In this document: positions 22,763 through 34,293 of the stretch, piece after piece
Layout: every line of letters begins with the position of its first letter
Position numbering within the stretch: position 1 is the stretch's first letter
Assembly (NCBI RefSeq): GCF_964199755.1
Contig: NC_133917.1
Span: 4,345,967-4,409,966 of the forward strand
From: Larus michahellis
Lineage: Eukaryota > Chordata > Aves > Charadriiformes > Laridae
Reading direction: 5' to 3'
DNA: 64,000 nucleotides
The notes under the pieces: model-generated
Told to the model about the DNA's origin: nothing
Databases searched by the model: none
Seen by the model: the letters and a program-made list of their open reading frames with translations, nothing else
Made by a program: the position numbers and the translations under genes

Positions 22763-24679
22763 ACCCTGTCCCAGTCTGTACCGTGGGCTGGGGGTTACTG
22801 CAGCCTGTGGAAGCGGGGAGACCCTTCCCAGTGTGTACGCACAACTTACACAATCACACGTGCATTCAGAACACATCACACCTTACACAGGTACAACATC
22901 TGTGCGTGCACACGCAGAGTCCCGACCCTCCCGCACGGCTCCGTGCCTCCCGCCGTGCACGGATGTGCATGTGTGCGCACAAACCCACACGCGTGCATGA
23001 AAACCCGCCCCCCGGACACCTACAGACACGCACACGTGTGCACGCACCCACGAACACACACCCGACGGCAGCGTGACACCCCCCCACCCCCAGCGATGCT
23101 CTGGGAGCGATGGGATGAGGACAACGGCCGGTCACCCGCTGGTGCCCAGGGTCCAGCTGTGCCCCTGGCACCCCCCCGCCCACCGCCGTGGCCCTTCGCT
23201 CGTTGGCCATTGGCCAAGCCCGTCTCGGTGCCAGGTCCCCCCGGGCACGTGTGCGCCCGACAGCCGGGGAATCGCCCCTTCCAGCAGCCCCAGCCTGTGC
23301 CAAGAGGGCAGGCAGCCGTGCCAGGCTGGGGGCAAACGTCGCCCTGCTCCTGCGCCGGCCACCCCCCCCCCCCCCGCCTCTCCTCGGGGCTGCGTGTGTG
23401 CATGGGCGTGCGAGAGCACAGCTGGCCCCCGGTACATGTGTGTGCGGGGGGCAAGGGAATAGCCCTGCGTGTCTGCAGCCCAGGAGGAGCTCCGGGGCCG
23501 TGGCCCACTTGGGCTCCTTCAAATCCCCCGTGGCTCGGATGCTTGGCTCCGTTGGGGCTGTGGGGTGGCGAGGAGCTGAGAACTGGCACGCTCGCTGCAC
23601 CGCGCGCTCCCCAGCGCTGGCACAGCCTGGAAGCCCATGGGGCAGGTCCCTCTTCCCCCCTGGGTGGCAAAGCGGGGTCCCCGTCCCCACCATGCCTCGA
23701 CGGGTCCCTGCAGCTCCCTCCACCTCCTTCCCAGCGTGGGGGGAGGCTGGGAGAGGTCCCACAGCCGGGGGGGAGATGGGACAGGGACGGAGCAGGCAGG
23801 GTCTGGGTGCTGGGAAAGGCCACCTGGGGAGGCAACGCCACGTCTCACCAGCCCCAGTGAGGACCCACAGAACCGTGGGGACCGGTGGGTGCCCAGGAGC
23901 TGAGCCCTGTGGGGAGTCCATCAGCTGCACTTAGGTAGCCTTAATGACTAATTAGCACCGAGGACAAAGGAGCCCTTGTTAGAAACTCTCCCCTTCCCGT
24001 CTAATGACACAGCTGAGATTGGAGGATGCTCCTTCTCCCGGAAGAGGCCTCGGGAGGCTGGAGCAGGTACTGGGAGCCTCCGATGGTCCATCATCTCCTC
24101 CTGCTCCTGCATCTCCTGGGCGAGCATCGGGTGAGCAGGGGTTGGGATGCCGGGTGAGCATCGGTTTGGGATATGGTGCAGGGATGGCTCCAGACACTTC
24201 TTGGACTTTGCTTTGACTCCCCCCAGGGTCTCCACCTGGGCCCATGCTGGGGTCGGCTGGGATGGCAGAGCAGCCCTTCCAGCCCCTCTCTGGCACCCCA
24301 GCAGCCGGCCCCATCCCTGGGGGAGCTGGCTCAAAACCAGGACTCTTTTTTTCAAGGATACAGGAGGGATGAAGGCAGCTGAGGAACATGCAAGATGAAG
24401 GATGACCATCAGAGCTGAAAAGGCCAGCTGGGAACAGCCTCCTACACCGTCCTTCCCTGGGCGGGTGGAGAAGACCCCAGGAGAGGGACACTTTGCCCTT
24501 CATCCCATATGGGGCATTCCCACAGCAGCGGTCGGGGTGTCCAGCACCATCCGGGCACACAGTCAACGGTGGTGGTATCCATGGAAAAGCCACAGTTGGA
24601 AGCAACTCTTCGCTCTGAGGGTCCTGGCTCCAAGTCGTCCTGGTTTCCAGAGTGGCGTGGGAGTGCCCAGCGCTGGATA
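22763..24679. other. Intergenic, no gene seen
   Basis: A CACAC-rich tract at about 22840-23060, then GC-rich unique sequence. A small AT-richer pocket at 23935-24010 (CTTAATGACTAATTAGCACC) may be regulatory. Open frames on both strands overlap and show no domain. Confidence 0.45.
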
Positions 24680-24900
24680 ATTGCTAAGTCTTTTTAAACC
24701 CCAGATTTAAAAGCTGTAATTCTGATATTGGTTGTAATCTGATCACACTGTGAGCCACTGAGCTCCTAATGTGCCCAGCTTGGGAAACCGCAAGGATTTT
24801 CCCACTAAGCCGAAATATCAGACTGTTGATTCTTGAGTTAATCGTCTTTTCCCCCTTGGGGACAGCAGATTTTGGCAACTAACTTTCTTGCTGATTAGGG
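24680..24900. promoter_or_regulatory. AT-rich islet, candidate conserved non-coding element
   Basis: About 220 bp of low-GC sequence with GATTTAAAAGC, GGTTGTAATCTGATCAC, AAATATCAGACTG and GAGTTAATCG, flanked by GC-rich DNA, 4.4 kb downstream of the NEUROD4 poly(A) site. Regulatory function is inferred. Confidence 0.3.
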
Positions 24901-25385
24901 CGGGCTGGTGGGAGAGGAGCCGCGCGTGGTCCCAAGAGGATCAGCGTGGTGGCCCCATGCTTGATCCTGGGGCAGCAGGGATGTGCCAGGACGCAGCTGG
25001 CCCGTGCCCACTGGGCACCGAGGGTTAAACTGGGCTTGTGCGAAGCCGTGACCCTCCGGCTCACACCGCTGTGTTCCAAACCAACCCATCGTTTGCACAT
25101 TTGCAGCCTTCAGGACTCAGTTCTTCTTTCCGTGAGTCCAAGTTGGGCCTGGACGTGGCTGTGCTGACGGGTGACTCCTGTGCACGGCGTGTCCCTATCC
25201 CTGCGCCATCCAGCATTCTCCAGTCCGTTCACCCAGCATCCCACCGAGCCCCTGGGTGTGTGCAGATCCAGCTCCTCAGAGCGTGGCACCAGGCAATGTC
25301 CCAGCAGAGGAGAAGGTCCCCTTGGACGTGCTGTGGGGCTGGATGCATTGGAGAAGAGCCCGGCCAGCTGAGACACCTATCTTAG

Positions 25386-26034
25386 ATGAGATCTGAGGAA
25401 GGAATTCTTGGCTGTGAGGGGGGTGAGCCCCTGGCCCAGGTTGCCCAGAGAAGCTGTGGCTGCCCCATCCCTGGAGGGGTTCAAGGCCAGGTTGGCCGGG
25501 GCTTGGAGCAACCTGGGCTGGTGGGAGGTGTCCCTGCCCAGGGCAGGGGGTGCCACTGGGTGAGTTTTAAGGTCTCTTCCCACCCAAACCATTCCGTGAT
25601 TCTATGGCGATTCCACCACTTCCCTGGGTTGGAAGGGGCCTTTCAGATCATCGAGTCCAACCATCAACCCAACGCTGCCCAAACCACCACTGACCCACGT
25701 CCCTCAGCGCTGTGTCTGCCCGGCTTTTAAACACCTCCAGGGATGGCATTTAGGGATTGGAGCCATAGGACGAGGGGGGAGGGTTTTACACTGGAATAGG
25801 GGAGATTGAGATGAGATCTGAGGAAGAAATTCTTGGCTGTGAGGGGCGTGAGCCCCTGGCCCAGGTTGCCCAGAGAAGCTGTGGCTGCCCCATCCCTGGA
25901 GGGGTTCAAGGCCAGGTTGGACGGGGCTTGGAGCAACCTGAGCTGGTGGGAGGTGTCCCTGCCCAGGGCAGGGGGTGGAACGAGATGATCTTTAAGGTCC
26001 CTTCCCACCCAAACCATTCTGTGATTCTGTGACA
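25386..26034. mobile_element. Composite CR1 block: sense tail / antisense tail / sense tail
   Basis: 25386-25605 is a plus-sense CR1 3' end finishing near ATTCTATGG. 25606-25745 is an antisense CR1 end (TTTCAGATCATCGAGTCCAACC type). 25746-26034 is sense again, ending CCATTCTGTGATTCTGTGA. Both internal junctions (CTATGGCGATTCC and GGGATGGCATTTAGGG) recur exactly in the block at 40697-41463. Confidence 0.85.
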
Positions 26035-26239
26035 TCCCAGGCTGGGATGCCCTGTGAGCTTTCAAAAGCTGCACCTCACGCATCCGTCTGGGGATCCGTG
26101 GCTGCCCCCATCACCCTGCTGCACCCCCTGCACCCTGCCCGGGGACCCAGGGGAGGGCAAGGTCCCCTTCCCACATCCAGCCCAGTAGAGATGGGGCCGG
26201 GTTCCCCATCCTGCCAGCTCCTCCGGAGCCTCCCAGCCG

Positions 26240-26420
26240 CGCGGGGTGGGTAATTCGCGCAAATCCCGGCGCTGGCTCGGCCGAGCCCCCCTAAGCTCTT
26301 TGCCGCGCTCCAGATCAGCCGCGGTTCAATCTGTTTGCAAAGCTGTACAGAGTGTTTACGCAGCGGGGACCGGGCCAGGGGATTAAGGAAAACGTTCCCC
26401 CGGCATCTGCTGGGTCCAGC
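26240..26420. promoter_or_regulatory. Candidate regulatory islet
   Basis: Contains GGTAATTCGCGCAAATCC, GGTTCAATCTGTTTGCAAAGC and GTGTTTACGCAG (forkhead-like core) in lower-GC sequence. Called from composition and motifs only. Confidence 0.22.
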
Positions 26421-27299
26421 CACGGCCAGCGCCGGAGCATCCCTTGCCTCGGGGGACCATCCCGGCTCTCCCGGCCATCCCAGCTCTCCCAGCTTGCCCC
26501 ATCCCCACCCTGCCGTGGCACCCAGGGACTGCGCTGGTTCCAAAGGTGCACCCAAAGGGATTTTGCTGCCGGCAGTTGGTCTTACCCTGGTCCTGGTGTG
26601 GGTCCTGGTGGGCTGGGCTGACCCTGAGGGGAGCTCAAGGTGACCAAGAGGGACTGTCATGCAGCTGGGAGAGGTGTCACCCCCCTCCCCTGGACTCTGG
26701 GGACACATCCCTGACTGACGAAGCCGTCGGTACCTGGGCAGTACTAACCCCGCGCCACCTTCCAGCAGCAGAAGGGCCCCTCTCGCAGGGTCCCCTCCTC
26801 GGTGTCCAGAGCAGGCGACCACGCAGAGAGAAGGGGACGCGGATGCCACCATGGCTGAGTCTGGGATAAGGGAGCGGTGGCCGGGGTAAGGGGGGACCAT
26901 GAGCTCTGGTCAGAGGATGCCACACGCAGCACTTCGGCCTTCTGCCCCTCTCCCACTGCCTGCCCGGGTCTGGAAGCCTCAGAGATGGTGTTTGAGGGAC
27001 GTTCCTGGGACGTCACTTGGACCTGAGCCCTGCTGCTCCAGCAGAGAGGGTGGAAAACACCTGGGCCACAAAAAGAGCTTGTGGGGACCCGGCTGCTTGT
27101 CCCCAGGCTGTGCCACCCCCCAGCCGTCCCACAGCCCGCTCTGCTGAGGGCCGTGGTCACCTCCCGGACTGCTGCCGGGTGACAAATCGTGTCCTGCAAG
27201 AGCAGAGCACGACACTGTCCTGTGCACGAGGACCCGGGCTCCCGCAAGGGCTGGAAGCCTGGAATGTCCCCAGGTAGGGGATGGGACCAGGGCTGCACA
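26421..27299. other. Intergenic, no gene seen
   Basis: GC-rich unique-looking sequence with overlapping low-complexity open frames. No recognised repeat or exon. Confidence 0.4.
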
Positions 27300-27812
27300 C
27301 CCCATCCCGGCGGCAGGGACGGGCAGGGAAGGGCAGGGATGGGAAGGGACGGGCAGGAATGGGAAGGGACAGGCAGGGACGGGCTGGGATGGGCAGGGAC
27401 AGGCAGGGTTGGGCAGGGACAGGCAGGGATGGGCAGAGACTGGCAGGGACAGGCAGGGATGGGCAGGGACGGGCAGGGACGAGCAGGGAAGGGTAGGGAT
27501 GGGCAGGGACAGGCAGGGATAGGCAGGGACGGGCAGGGATGGGAAGGGACAGGCAGGGACGGGCAGGGACAGGCAGGGACGGGCAGGGAAGGGTAGGGAC
27601 AGGCAGGGACGGGCAGAGGCAGGCCGGGCCAGGCAGTGATGGGCAGGGACAGGCAGGGACGGGCAGGGACAGGCAGGGATGGGCAGGGACAGGCAGGGAC
27701 GGGCAGCGATGGGAAGGGAAGGGCAGGGACAGGCAGGGATGGGCAGAGACGGGTAGGGACGGGCAGGGATGGGCAGGAACAGGCAGGGACAGGCAGGGAT
27801 GGGCAGCCCTGG
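27300..27812. repeat. 10-bp minisatellite, strong G-quadruplex potential
   Basis: About 50 near-perfect copies of the decamers GGGCAGGGAC, AGGCAGGGAT and GGGAAGGGAC. G3 runs are separated by 2-7 bases, so quadruplex motifs overlap throughout the plus strand. The strand is almost a pure purine-plus-C track. Plus-strand frames (Gly/Arg/Asp/Gln-rich) and minus-strand frames (Pro/Cys/Ser/Leu-rich) are repeat artefacts. A poly(T) tract follows at 27969-27987. Confidence 0.95.
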
Positions 27813-28004
27813 GCAATCCCCCCAGCCCGCGCTGGCATGGGGGTGGCAGCGGGCGTTTCATCCGGCCCCAGCCCTGGCCGAGAGGTGGGAGACGGCAGCT
27901 GCCCGGCACACGCACACGCACGGGGCTGGGGGGGCTTCTGTGTGGGGGTTTTGTGGTGGGTTTTGTGTTTTTTTTTTTTTTTTTTTATATTATAATACAA
28001 GTTC

Positions 28005-28215
28005 AGGAACCTCCCGGCTTAATCCCCAGCAGATAAACTAACAGCGGAGAGATTTGGAGTTATTGACGAAGTCTTGCTGCTCGGGCGAGATTAGAGCTCG
28101 GCTTAATCTTGTAGCAGGAGGGTTTGGGGACGGTTTAATCAGAATTTGTACAGGAATAATCCCGTCTTTAAACTCGTCCCCGGCCCAATCCCTCCCAAGT
28201 TGTAATCAGGCGGGA
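28005..28215. promoter_or_regulatory. AT-rich islet, candidate conserved non-coding element
   Basis: Several TTAATC/GATTA bicoid- or Otx-like cores (GGCTTAATCCCC, GAGATTAGAGC, CGGCTTAATCTTG, GGTTTAATCAG, TTGTAATCAGG) lie within 200 bp. Spacing and density exceed the GC-rich background. The factor class is inferred from the motif. Confidence 0.35.
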
Positions 28216-29049
28216 GCCTCTCAGATGAAGAGGCCTCGGGGGGTATTTCCAGCCCAAGGGATGCAGGAGAAGCCCCAGAGCCGAGGGCAGGCAGGTGCTG
28301 AGGACCCCCCCCCCGCGCCCCCACCCAGGGCACTGCCACCTCCTCCAGCCGTTCTCGGAGGGGGAAACTGAGGCACGCCCCCCCCCCCCCCCTTCCCCGC
28401 AAGCCCTGGGGCTCCGATTCTTGCTCTCCCCCCGTGCGGTGACTCAACAGGGGTTTCTGCAGAGGATTAAACCTGCCGGGTTCGGCCACGTGCCCACGAG
28501 ATGCCCGAGCCAGCACCGACCCCGGGGGTACCTGGAGGCCGAGGGGGACACCGGGATGTCACCTGCCCAGAAGTCCCTCCAGGCAGGTGACGGGCACCGA
28601 AAGGCAGGTGGCACCAGGACCGGCCCAGCCCTGAGGACCAACCCAAAGGTGGGGGTTCATCCTGCCGCCCACGTACCCCCCGCGCCCCGGATGGCACTCT
28701 GGGGCAAGCAGGAGACCTCCGGGGCAAGCAGCCCTGCACAAACCCCACCGAATCACAAATAAAAGTTAAACCCCCTACAAACGAGGTTGGAACCAGCAGT
28801 GAGAGAGCTGGGTGTGAGCATTTGTCCTCCAAACCCTGCCCTGGGTGCCGTAAGCTGCTCCTTTAACCGTGCCGTGCCTCAGTTTCCCCCCCAGGGCTGC
28901 TGGGATTGCCGGACCCTTGTGCAGCGCCAGCGCCCGGCGGGGACGCGGCGGCTTTTGTGCCTCTGCGGCTCTTTCAGGGAGCACAAAGACGGGACACGGC
29001 GGCACAGATGGACCCTTTCAGAGGGGAGCGGGCTCCTTTCTCCGTCTGC
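28216..29049. other. Intergenic, no gene seen
   Basis: GC-rich sequence with a C run at 28379-28392. An isolated AATAAA at 28758-28763 has no exon attached on either strand that I could find. Confidence 0.4.
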
Positions 29050-29165
29050 CGCCGGGCTCTGCCTTCCGTCGCAATCCCCCTTAATTGAATCCGCACTTTC
29101 ATAGCTCATTACCCCCCTGATGGATTGGATTAGCCCGGGCTGCAGCTCGCCCGTCTCTGCGGGGA
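29050..29165. promoter_or_regulatory. AT-rich islet, candidate conserved non-coding element
   Basis: CCTTAATTGAATCC, GCTCATTACC and TGGATTGGATTAGCC in about 110 bp. Homeodomain and GATTA cores resemble those at 28005-28215. Confidence 0.28.
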
Positions 29166-29424
29166 ACAGTTGGCCGCTCGGCGTCCCCGCGGGGAGCGGG
29201 AGGAAGGTACGGAGGGGGCCCCGCGGGCTCCCGGCCGTTGGCTGAACCTCGGGGGCAACGGACGCCGCCTCGGCTTGTGTCTCCAACGGCCGGAGCCAGC
29301 TGCGGGCCGGCACCGCGGGCATCCCCGCTCCGGGGTGGAGGATGCGTGGTCCTTGTCGTGCCCTGCGGGGTGTTGGACACCCCCCACCAACCCCGGCCCC
29401 GGGTGACACGCCGAGGTCCTGGCT

Positions 29425-29842
29425 CTCCCCGGTGGTGTTTATTTGAGCATCCCTGGGACGGAGGGAGAGGCTGAGCGCCCTGTTCCGCCCGGAGAAGAGC
29501 TGGGGGGGATCTCATCAATGCTCAGCAATGGCTAAAGGCCTGGGGGGGAGAGGATGGGGCCAGACTCTTCTCAGTGGTGGCCTGGGACGGGACAAGGGGC
29601 AATGGGCACAAACTGGAACACGGGAAATTCCATCTCAACCTGAGGATAAACTTCTTTCCCGTGAGGGTGGCTGGCACAGGCTGCCCGGAGAGGGCGCGGG
29701 GTCTCCACTGGAGAGATTCCAAACCCACCGGGACACGATGCTGTGGGACCCGCCCTGGGTGACCCTGCTTTGGCAGGGGGGGTTGGAGGAGACGATCTCC
29801 AGAGCTCCCTTCCGACCCCCACCATTCCGCGGCTCTGTGGTG
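29425..29842 (+). mobile_element. CR1 non-LTR retrotransposon, 5'-truncated 3' end
   Basis: Diverged CR1 tail in plus sense: GGCACAAACTGGAACACGGG, then GGTGACCCTGCTTTGGCAGG, GGTTGGAGGAGACGATCTCC and a terminal CCATTCCGCGGCTCTGTGG in place of the usual ATTCTATGATTCT. The left edge is approximate. Confidence 0.75.
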
Positions 29843-30769
29843 GGGGTGATGGGATGCGGGAGGGATGGGGGGGACAAGTTCCAGACCGGGGCATCGCTGA
29901 CCTAACTCTGCCTCTCGGGTGACTTGTGGTGACGCCGGAGGAGACGGGGGTGGGCTCTGCCACCCCAAACGCGGGGGCAGGACGCCGGCACGCGCCAACG
30001 CCCCCCCCCTCCACCACCGCCACTCGCGTGTCCATATGGGCTAACGGCCGCCGCGGCTCCTGGCCCCCCTGGCTCATTAACCTCTGCTCCGGGGGTGTAC
30101 CCCCGGCCCAGCTGCCAGCCACGCTCCGCACCCCCTCCCCAGTGGCTTGGGGGGCTCGGGGCCGGGGGGGGTGTCTGCTCTCCCCACCCCTTTCATCCTC
30201 AGGGTGAATCACTGGAAAAGGAGGATTTACCGTACGAAAATCCTGGCTAGCCTCCAACCCCCGCCGCGGCAGGGCTCGACGCCTCTCTGTGCCCCCCAGG
30301 ATGGGCCGGGGGGGAGAAGAGGGATGCTGCCCCCAGGTCCCTTCCAGCCGGTTGGTCGCGGAGCCCACCGTGCAAGCGAGGGCTGGGTTGTTTTGGGTCA
30401 TTTTCTCGGTTAATTTGTGCTCAGGGCTGGGAGAGAGGGTTTCTGAGCCAGCTCGGGGTTTCCCGTCGGTAGGACGGCACCTCCCTCGCCATATCGGCGA
30501 GCGGGGCGGCTGCGGGCTGAGCCACGCCGGGGATGGGGCAGAGCATGGGGGTCATCGATGGGGGGCATTTCTGCCCCCCCCTTAAAGCCCCAGAAAAGGG
30601 AGGTGGACGCAGCGGCAGCGGGCTTTTCGGAGGAGCAGCCCAGCGGTGCGTCTCCAGCGGCCGGCAGCGAGGAGGGATGCTGCCGGGGGCGCGGGGGCAC
30701 GCCGAGGGCCGGGGCCCTCCGTCCAGATGGAGATCCCGTCCCGCCAGCTCAGACATCTGATCGCGGCAG

Positions 30770-30801
<32 letters not shown>

Positions 30802-30859
30802 CGCCCGCGGCATAAAAGGTTTAGCATATTCCCCTCTGCATCCTCATCCTCTTAGCAAA
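29843..30859. other. Intergenic, no gene seen; poly(A) tract
   Basis: GC-rich sequence. A 29-base A run at 30772-30800 is present, but no recognisable processed gene precedes it, so a pseudogene tail is not supported. Confidence 0.45.
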
Positions 30860-31100
30860 AGGTACCGCCGCGCGCTCCCGGCTGGCTTCTCCTACCAGAT
30901 GTGGCCAGAGTCCCATCGGGGTAGTTAGTGCCGTATCGTTTACGGGAGGGGATTAGAGCCTCCACTCGGAGTCACGATCCCCAAGGCCTCTCGGATTAGG
31001 ATATAATGCAGCGGGCTTTGCCTTACGGGGGGCTCAGATGGAGCAGTAACCCTCTTCATCCTCACCTTCGCGAAAGCACTAATGGCCGGGAGCTGGTGGT
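30860..31100. promoter_or_regulatory. Candidate regulatory islet
   Basis: GTAGTTAGTGCC, GGGGATTAGAGCC and CTCGGATTAGGATATAATGC give repeated GATTAG cores in lower-GC DNA between GC-rich flanks. Called on composition and motifs only. Confidence 0.25.
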
Positions 31101-31324
31101 GGCGCCCAGGGCTGCGGCTGCCCAGAGCCCTCAGCTGTAACGCCTGGGCTGCCACGGTCCGTGCCAGGAGCAATCCTGGAGGGATCTCTTCAGAAAGCTC
31201 AGCCATTCCCAAAGGTGAGGACAAGGTGAGACCCAGCGGACGGGCTGGGCCGAGGACCTGGGGGTGACAGAGCATCCCTCCAGCCGGGACCCCGCCGTTT
31301 CAGCATCTCCCCTTCAAAACACGG

Positions 31325-31892
31325 GGGATGAGCAGGTTGAGGGAGGTGATCCTACCCGTCTGCTCCGCTCTGGGGAGAGCCCCCCGCAGTGCTGCCTCCA
31401 GCCCTGGGGACAGCAGAAGGACACGGAGCTGTTGGAGCGGGGCCGGAGGAGGCCCCGGAGCTGCTGGGAGGGCTGGAGCCCCTCTGCTGTGGGGACAGGC
31501 TGAGAGAGCTGGGGGGGTTCAGCCTGGAGAAGAGAAGGCTCCGGGGAGACCTTCCAGCCCCTTCCAGTCCCTCAAGGGGCTCCAGGAAAGCTGGGGAGGG
31601 ACTCTGGAGCAGGGAGGGGAGCCGTGGGACGAGGGGGAAGGGTTTTAACCTGAAAGAGGGGAGATTTAGGTGAAATATTGGGAAGAAATTCTTGGCTGTG
31701 AGGGGGGTGAGCCCCTGGCCCAGGTTGCCCAGAGAAGCTGTGGCTGCCCCATCCCTGGAGGGGTTCAAGGCCAGGTTGGACGGGGCTTGGAGCAACCTGG
31801 GCTGGTGGGAGGTGTCCCTGCCCAGGGCAGGGGGTGGGAACTTGATGGTCTTTGAAGGTCCCTTCCAACGCAAACCATTCTATGGTTCTATG
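31325..31892 (+). mobile_element. CR1 retrotransposon 3' end, plus sense
   Basis: Well-preserved CR1 tail: a CCCCGCAGTGCTGCCTCCAG segment, GAAGAAATTCTTGGCTGTGA, GGCTTGGAGCAACCTGGGCT, and terminal CCATTCTATGGTTCTATGA. 5'-truncated, no reverse-transcriptase region. Confidence 0.92.
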
Positions 31893-34293
31893 ACCTCTGC
31901 TGCCTCCCTCCCAGCACTGTTCAGCTTGCCCCAGGGCAGGGGAATGATTCGGGCACGTGTATGTGGGCGTCCTGGGAGATGCTCGGGGTGTCCCACCTGT
32001 GTGTCTGGAGGAGCCAGGCTCTGCAGGCCCTGGGGGTGCCTCCCAGCACCCCGGGCATCTCAGAGGGAAGCCCTCCTTGCCCCAGTGTCCGCACACCGGC
32101 TCCTCCAGGGGTGGTTCATCTTGGTCTTGCATAAACCTCGAGGGCGGGAGCCCAAACCCGGCTGCAGGGACGGAGGGAGCGGTGGCAGGGCTGGCGGGGG
32201 GGGGGGGGGGGGATGCTGCCTCTCATTTCTCCCCCTCCCGGTCCTCTGTGCCCAACACAGCATGGGGAAAACGGCGAAAATATAGAAAAAATCCCACCCT
32301 GTGTGCGCTAGCGGCTCAAAGTCACACCCGCAGAGCTGTGCCTGAGGTCCGGCTCTCCTAATATTGGCGTAAATCAGGAGCATCTCCACCGCAGGGCCAA
32401 AGTGATGCTGCCTGGAGGGTTTCAGTCCCAGGCGAGGGAGCCCAAACCCTGGCCCCGGTTTGCAGGCGGTCGCGGTGCCCACCCCTCCTGCGTGCGAGGA
32501 GGGGGCACATCTGGGGAGGAGGGTGGGGGACACACACACCATTCTGGGGGGAGCCGAGGGGGTACCCCCATATTCCCTGCGCGCAGGGAGCGGGGGGCAA
32601 CGGTGACCCCCGTGGGCTCAGCTGCGGCGAGGGCACCCGGGCAGCCCACGAGCCCCATGGAGGGAGGGGGCAGCGTCCCCCTCCCAAACGCCCCGATGCG
32701 GCTGCGCTCAGGTGGGGGATGCGACCGCACTCTGTGTGTGTGTGTGTGTGTTTGTGTGTCCCCCCGAGAGCGAGCGTTGTCCCCGTCAGGCGCAGAGCTG
32801 GGGGGGGGTGTGTGTGTGTGTGGGGGGGCGCCCGGAGTCCCCGAGCTGGCAACAGATGGCTGGAGGCAGCTTGCTGACACCTGCCCCTCCTCCCCACCCC
32901 TCTCCTGCCCTTCCCTTTCTTCTCCGCTCATTTTGTTTGAGTTCCCCACACTTTGGGGGAAGCCGGAGGGACCCCCCCCCCCCCCGACCCCGCGCTGCTC
33001 CCCTCGGCCCAAGGGAGCCCGGACCCCAGGGTGGAAATATGCGGAGGGATGCGCTGGCCCCCCGGGGAAGACCAGGGGGTCCTTCAGCTGGGGGGACGAC
33101 GCTGCGGAGGACCCTGCGTGCGTCCGCCGGGGAGTTTGGGGTACGGGGTGGATGGATTTCCCCTGCTCCGCCCGGCCTGGCTCTCTGCGTGTGACCTTGG
33201 CAGGCCGCTGCCTCCCACCTTGATGCAGGCGGGGGGTCCGTCAGAGCAGCGGATACCCCACCTCAGCCCTCCTGGCTGCTCCCCCCGGCTTGCTGCAACC
33301 GGGGGCGGGGGGGTGGGGGTGGGGGGTTCCTTCTGGATGCGGATGAAGCGCAGAGCAGCTCCCCAGCGTCACCCGAGCGTCTCCGAGAACCGCCCGGTCG
33401 CCCAGCGCTACACCCACCACCCCGGCGCCTTTCTCTGAGAGGTTCTGTCTCCCTTCACTCCAGAAATGGGTGCTGGAAAAGCAGCTTCCCAGCCCCGGGA
33501 ATGGGGCTGGCGGCGACTGTGGGGTGCAGAGGGGACCTGTGGGTGGGGGACCAGCACTGTCTGTGATGCCTGGGGGCACCGGGGTCTTTCTAGACGAGAG
33601 GTTTGGCATCAGGGATGCTGGTGGGGAGATGCGCAGAGGGATGAGGGATGAGGGATGCAGAACCAGGAGGAGGAACCGGGTCCTGCGCCAATGCGGCCCC
33701 GCAACGAGCAGCACCCACCCGCCAGCTCCGGAGAGCTCCGGTGCTTCGGGATGGGCTGGAGCAAGGATGAAGGCGCCTGGAGCATCCTCGTCCCGCAGCC
33801 GGGCCGTGCCTTGCCCCGTGCAATCTGCCCCTTGCGAACCGCCTGCCGGGAGAGCATCTACCAGCTGGCACAAGCCGCCTTGGCCGGGGCCCCGGGGCTG
33901 CCCCGCAGCATTTGAACCCGCAGCTTGACCCCCCCACATGGCTCCTGCAATCAGCCCCCGCCGCACCCCAGCTCCCAGGCATGGGAGAGGAGCGATGCCC
34001 ACGCTGCCGGGAAGGGACCCGATGGCAGGGAGCCAACCCACACCAGTCCCCAGTCCCCCCAGACCGCCCCTTCCCCACTTTCCCAGTGCATTTTTATAAA
34101 TCAAGCTGTGGCATGCCCCCCCCCCCGCCCTCCCCCCCCGCCCTCGCCCTGCGGCGGGGTTTGGGGGTCACCTGTGACCCCTGGCAGATGGTGCGGGGAC
34201 TCCCACCCCTTCCCCGGGAACTGTTGCAGCCGGCCATCTGTCAGGCAGCTCGAATCTCCCCGCTCCTGCCCGGGAGCTGCCGCGCAGCCTCCC
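31893..34293. other. Intergenic, no gene seen; (TG)n tracts and an AT-rich pocket
   Basis: A G run at 32199-32212 and (TG)n tracts at about 32732-32758 and 32808-32822. A lower-GC pocket at 32265-32400 (GAAAATATAGAAAAAATCC, CCTAATATTGGCG) could be regulatory. Overlapping open frames show no domain. Confidence 0.45.

Noticed and set aside
20568-23076. Overlapping plus-strand frames of 400-490 codons
   Set aside because: They run from CACACG repeats into the 18-bp minisatellite. The periodicity explains the absence of stops, and no domain or promoter is present.
28758-28763. AATAAA as the 3' end of a gene
   Set aside because: No exon or terminal coding sequence could be found upstream on the plus strand.
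30772-30800. A29 tract as the tail of a processed pseudogene
   Set aside because: The preceding DNA shows no recognisable cDNA-like sequence and no target-site duplication was found.
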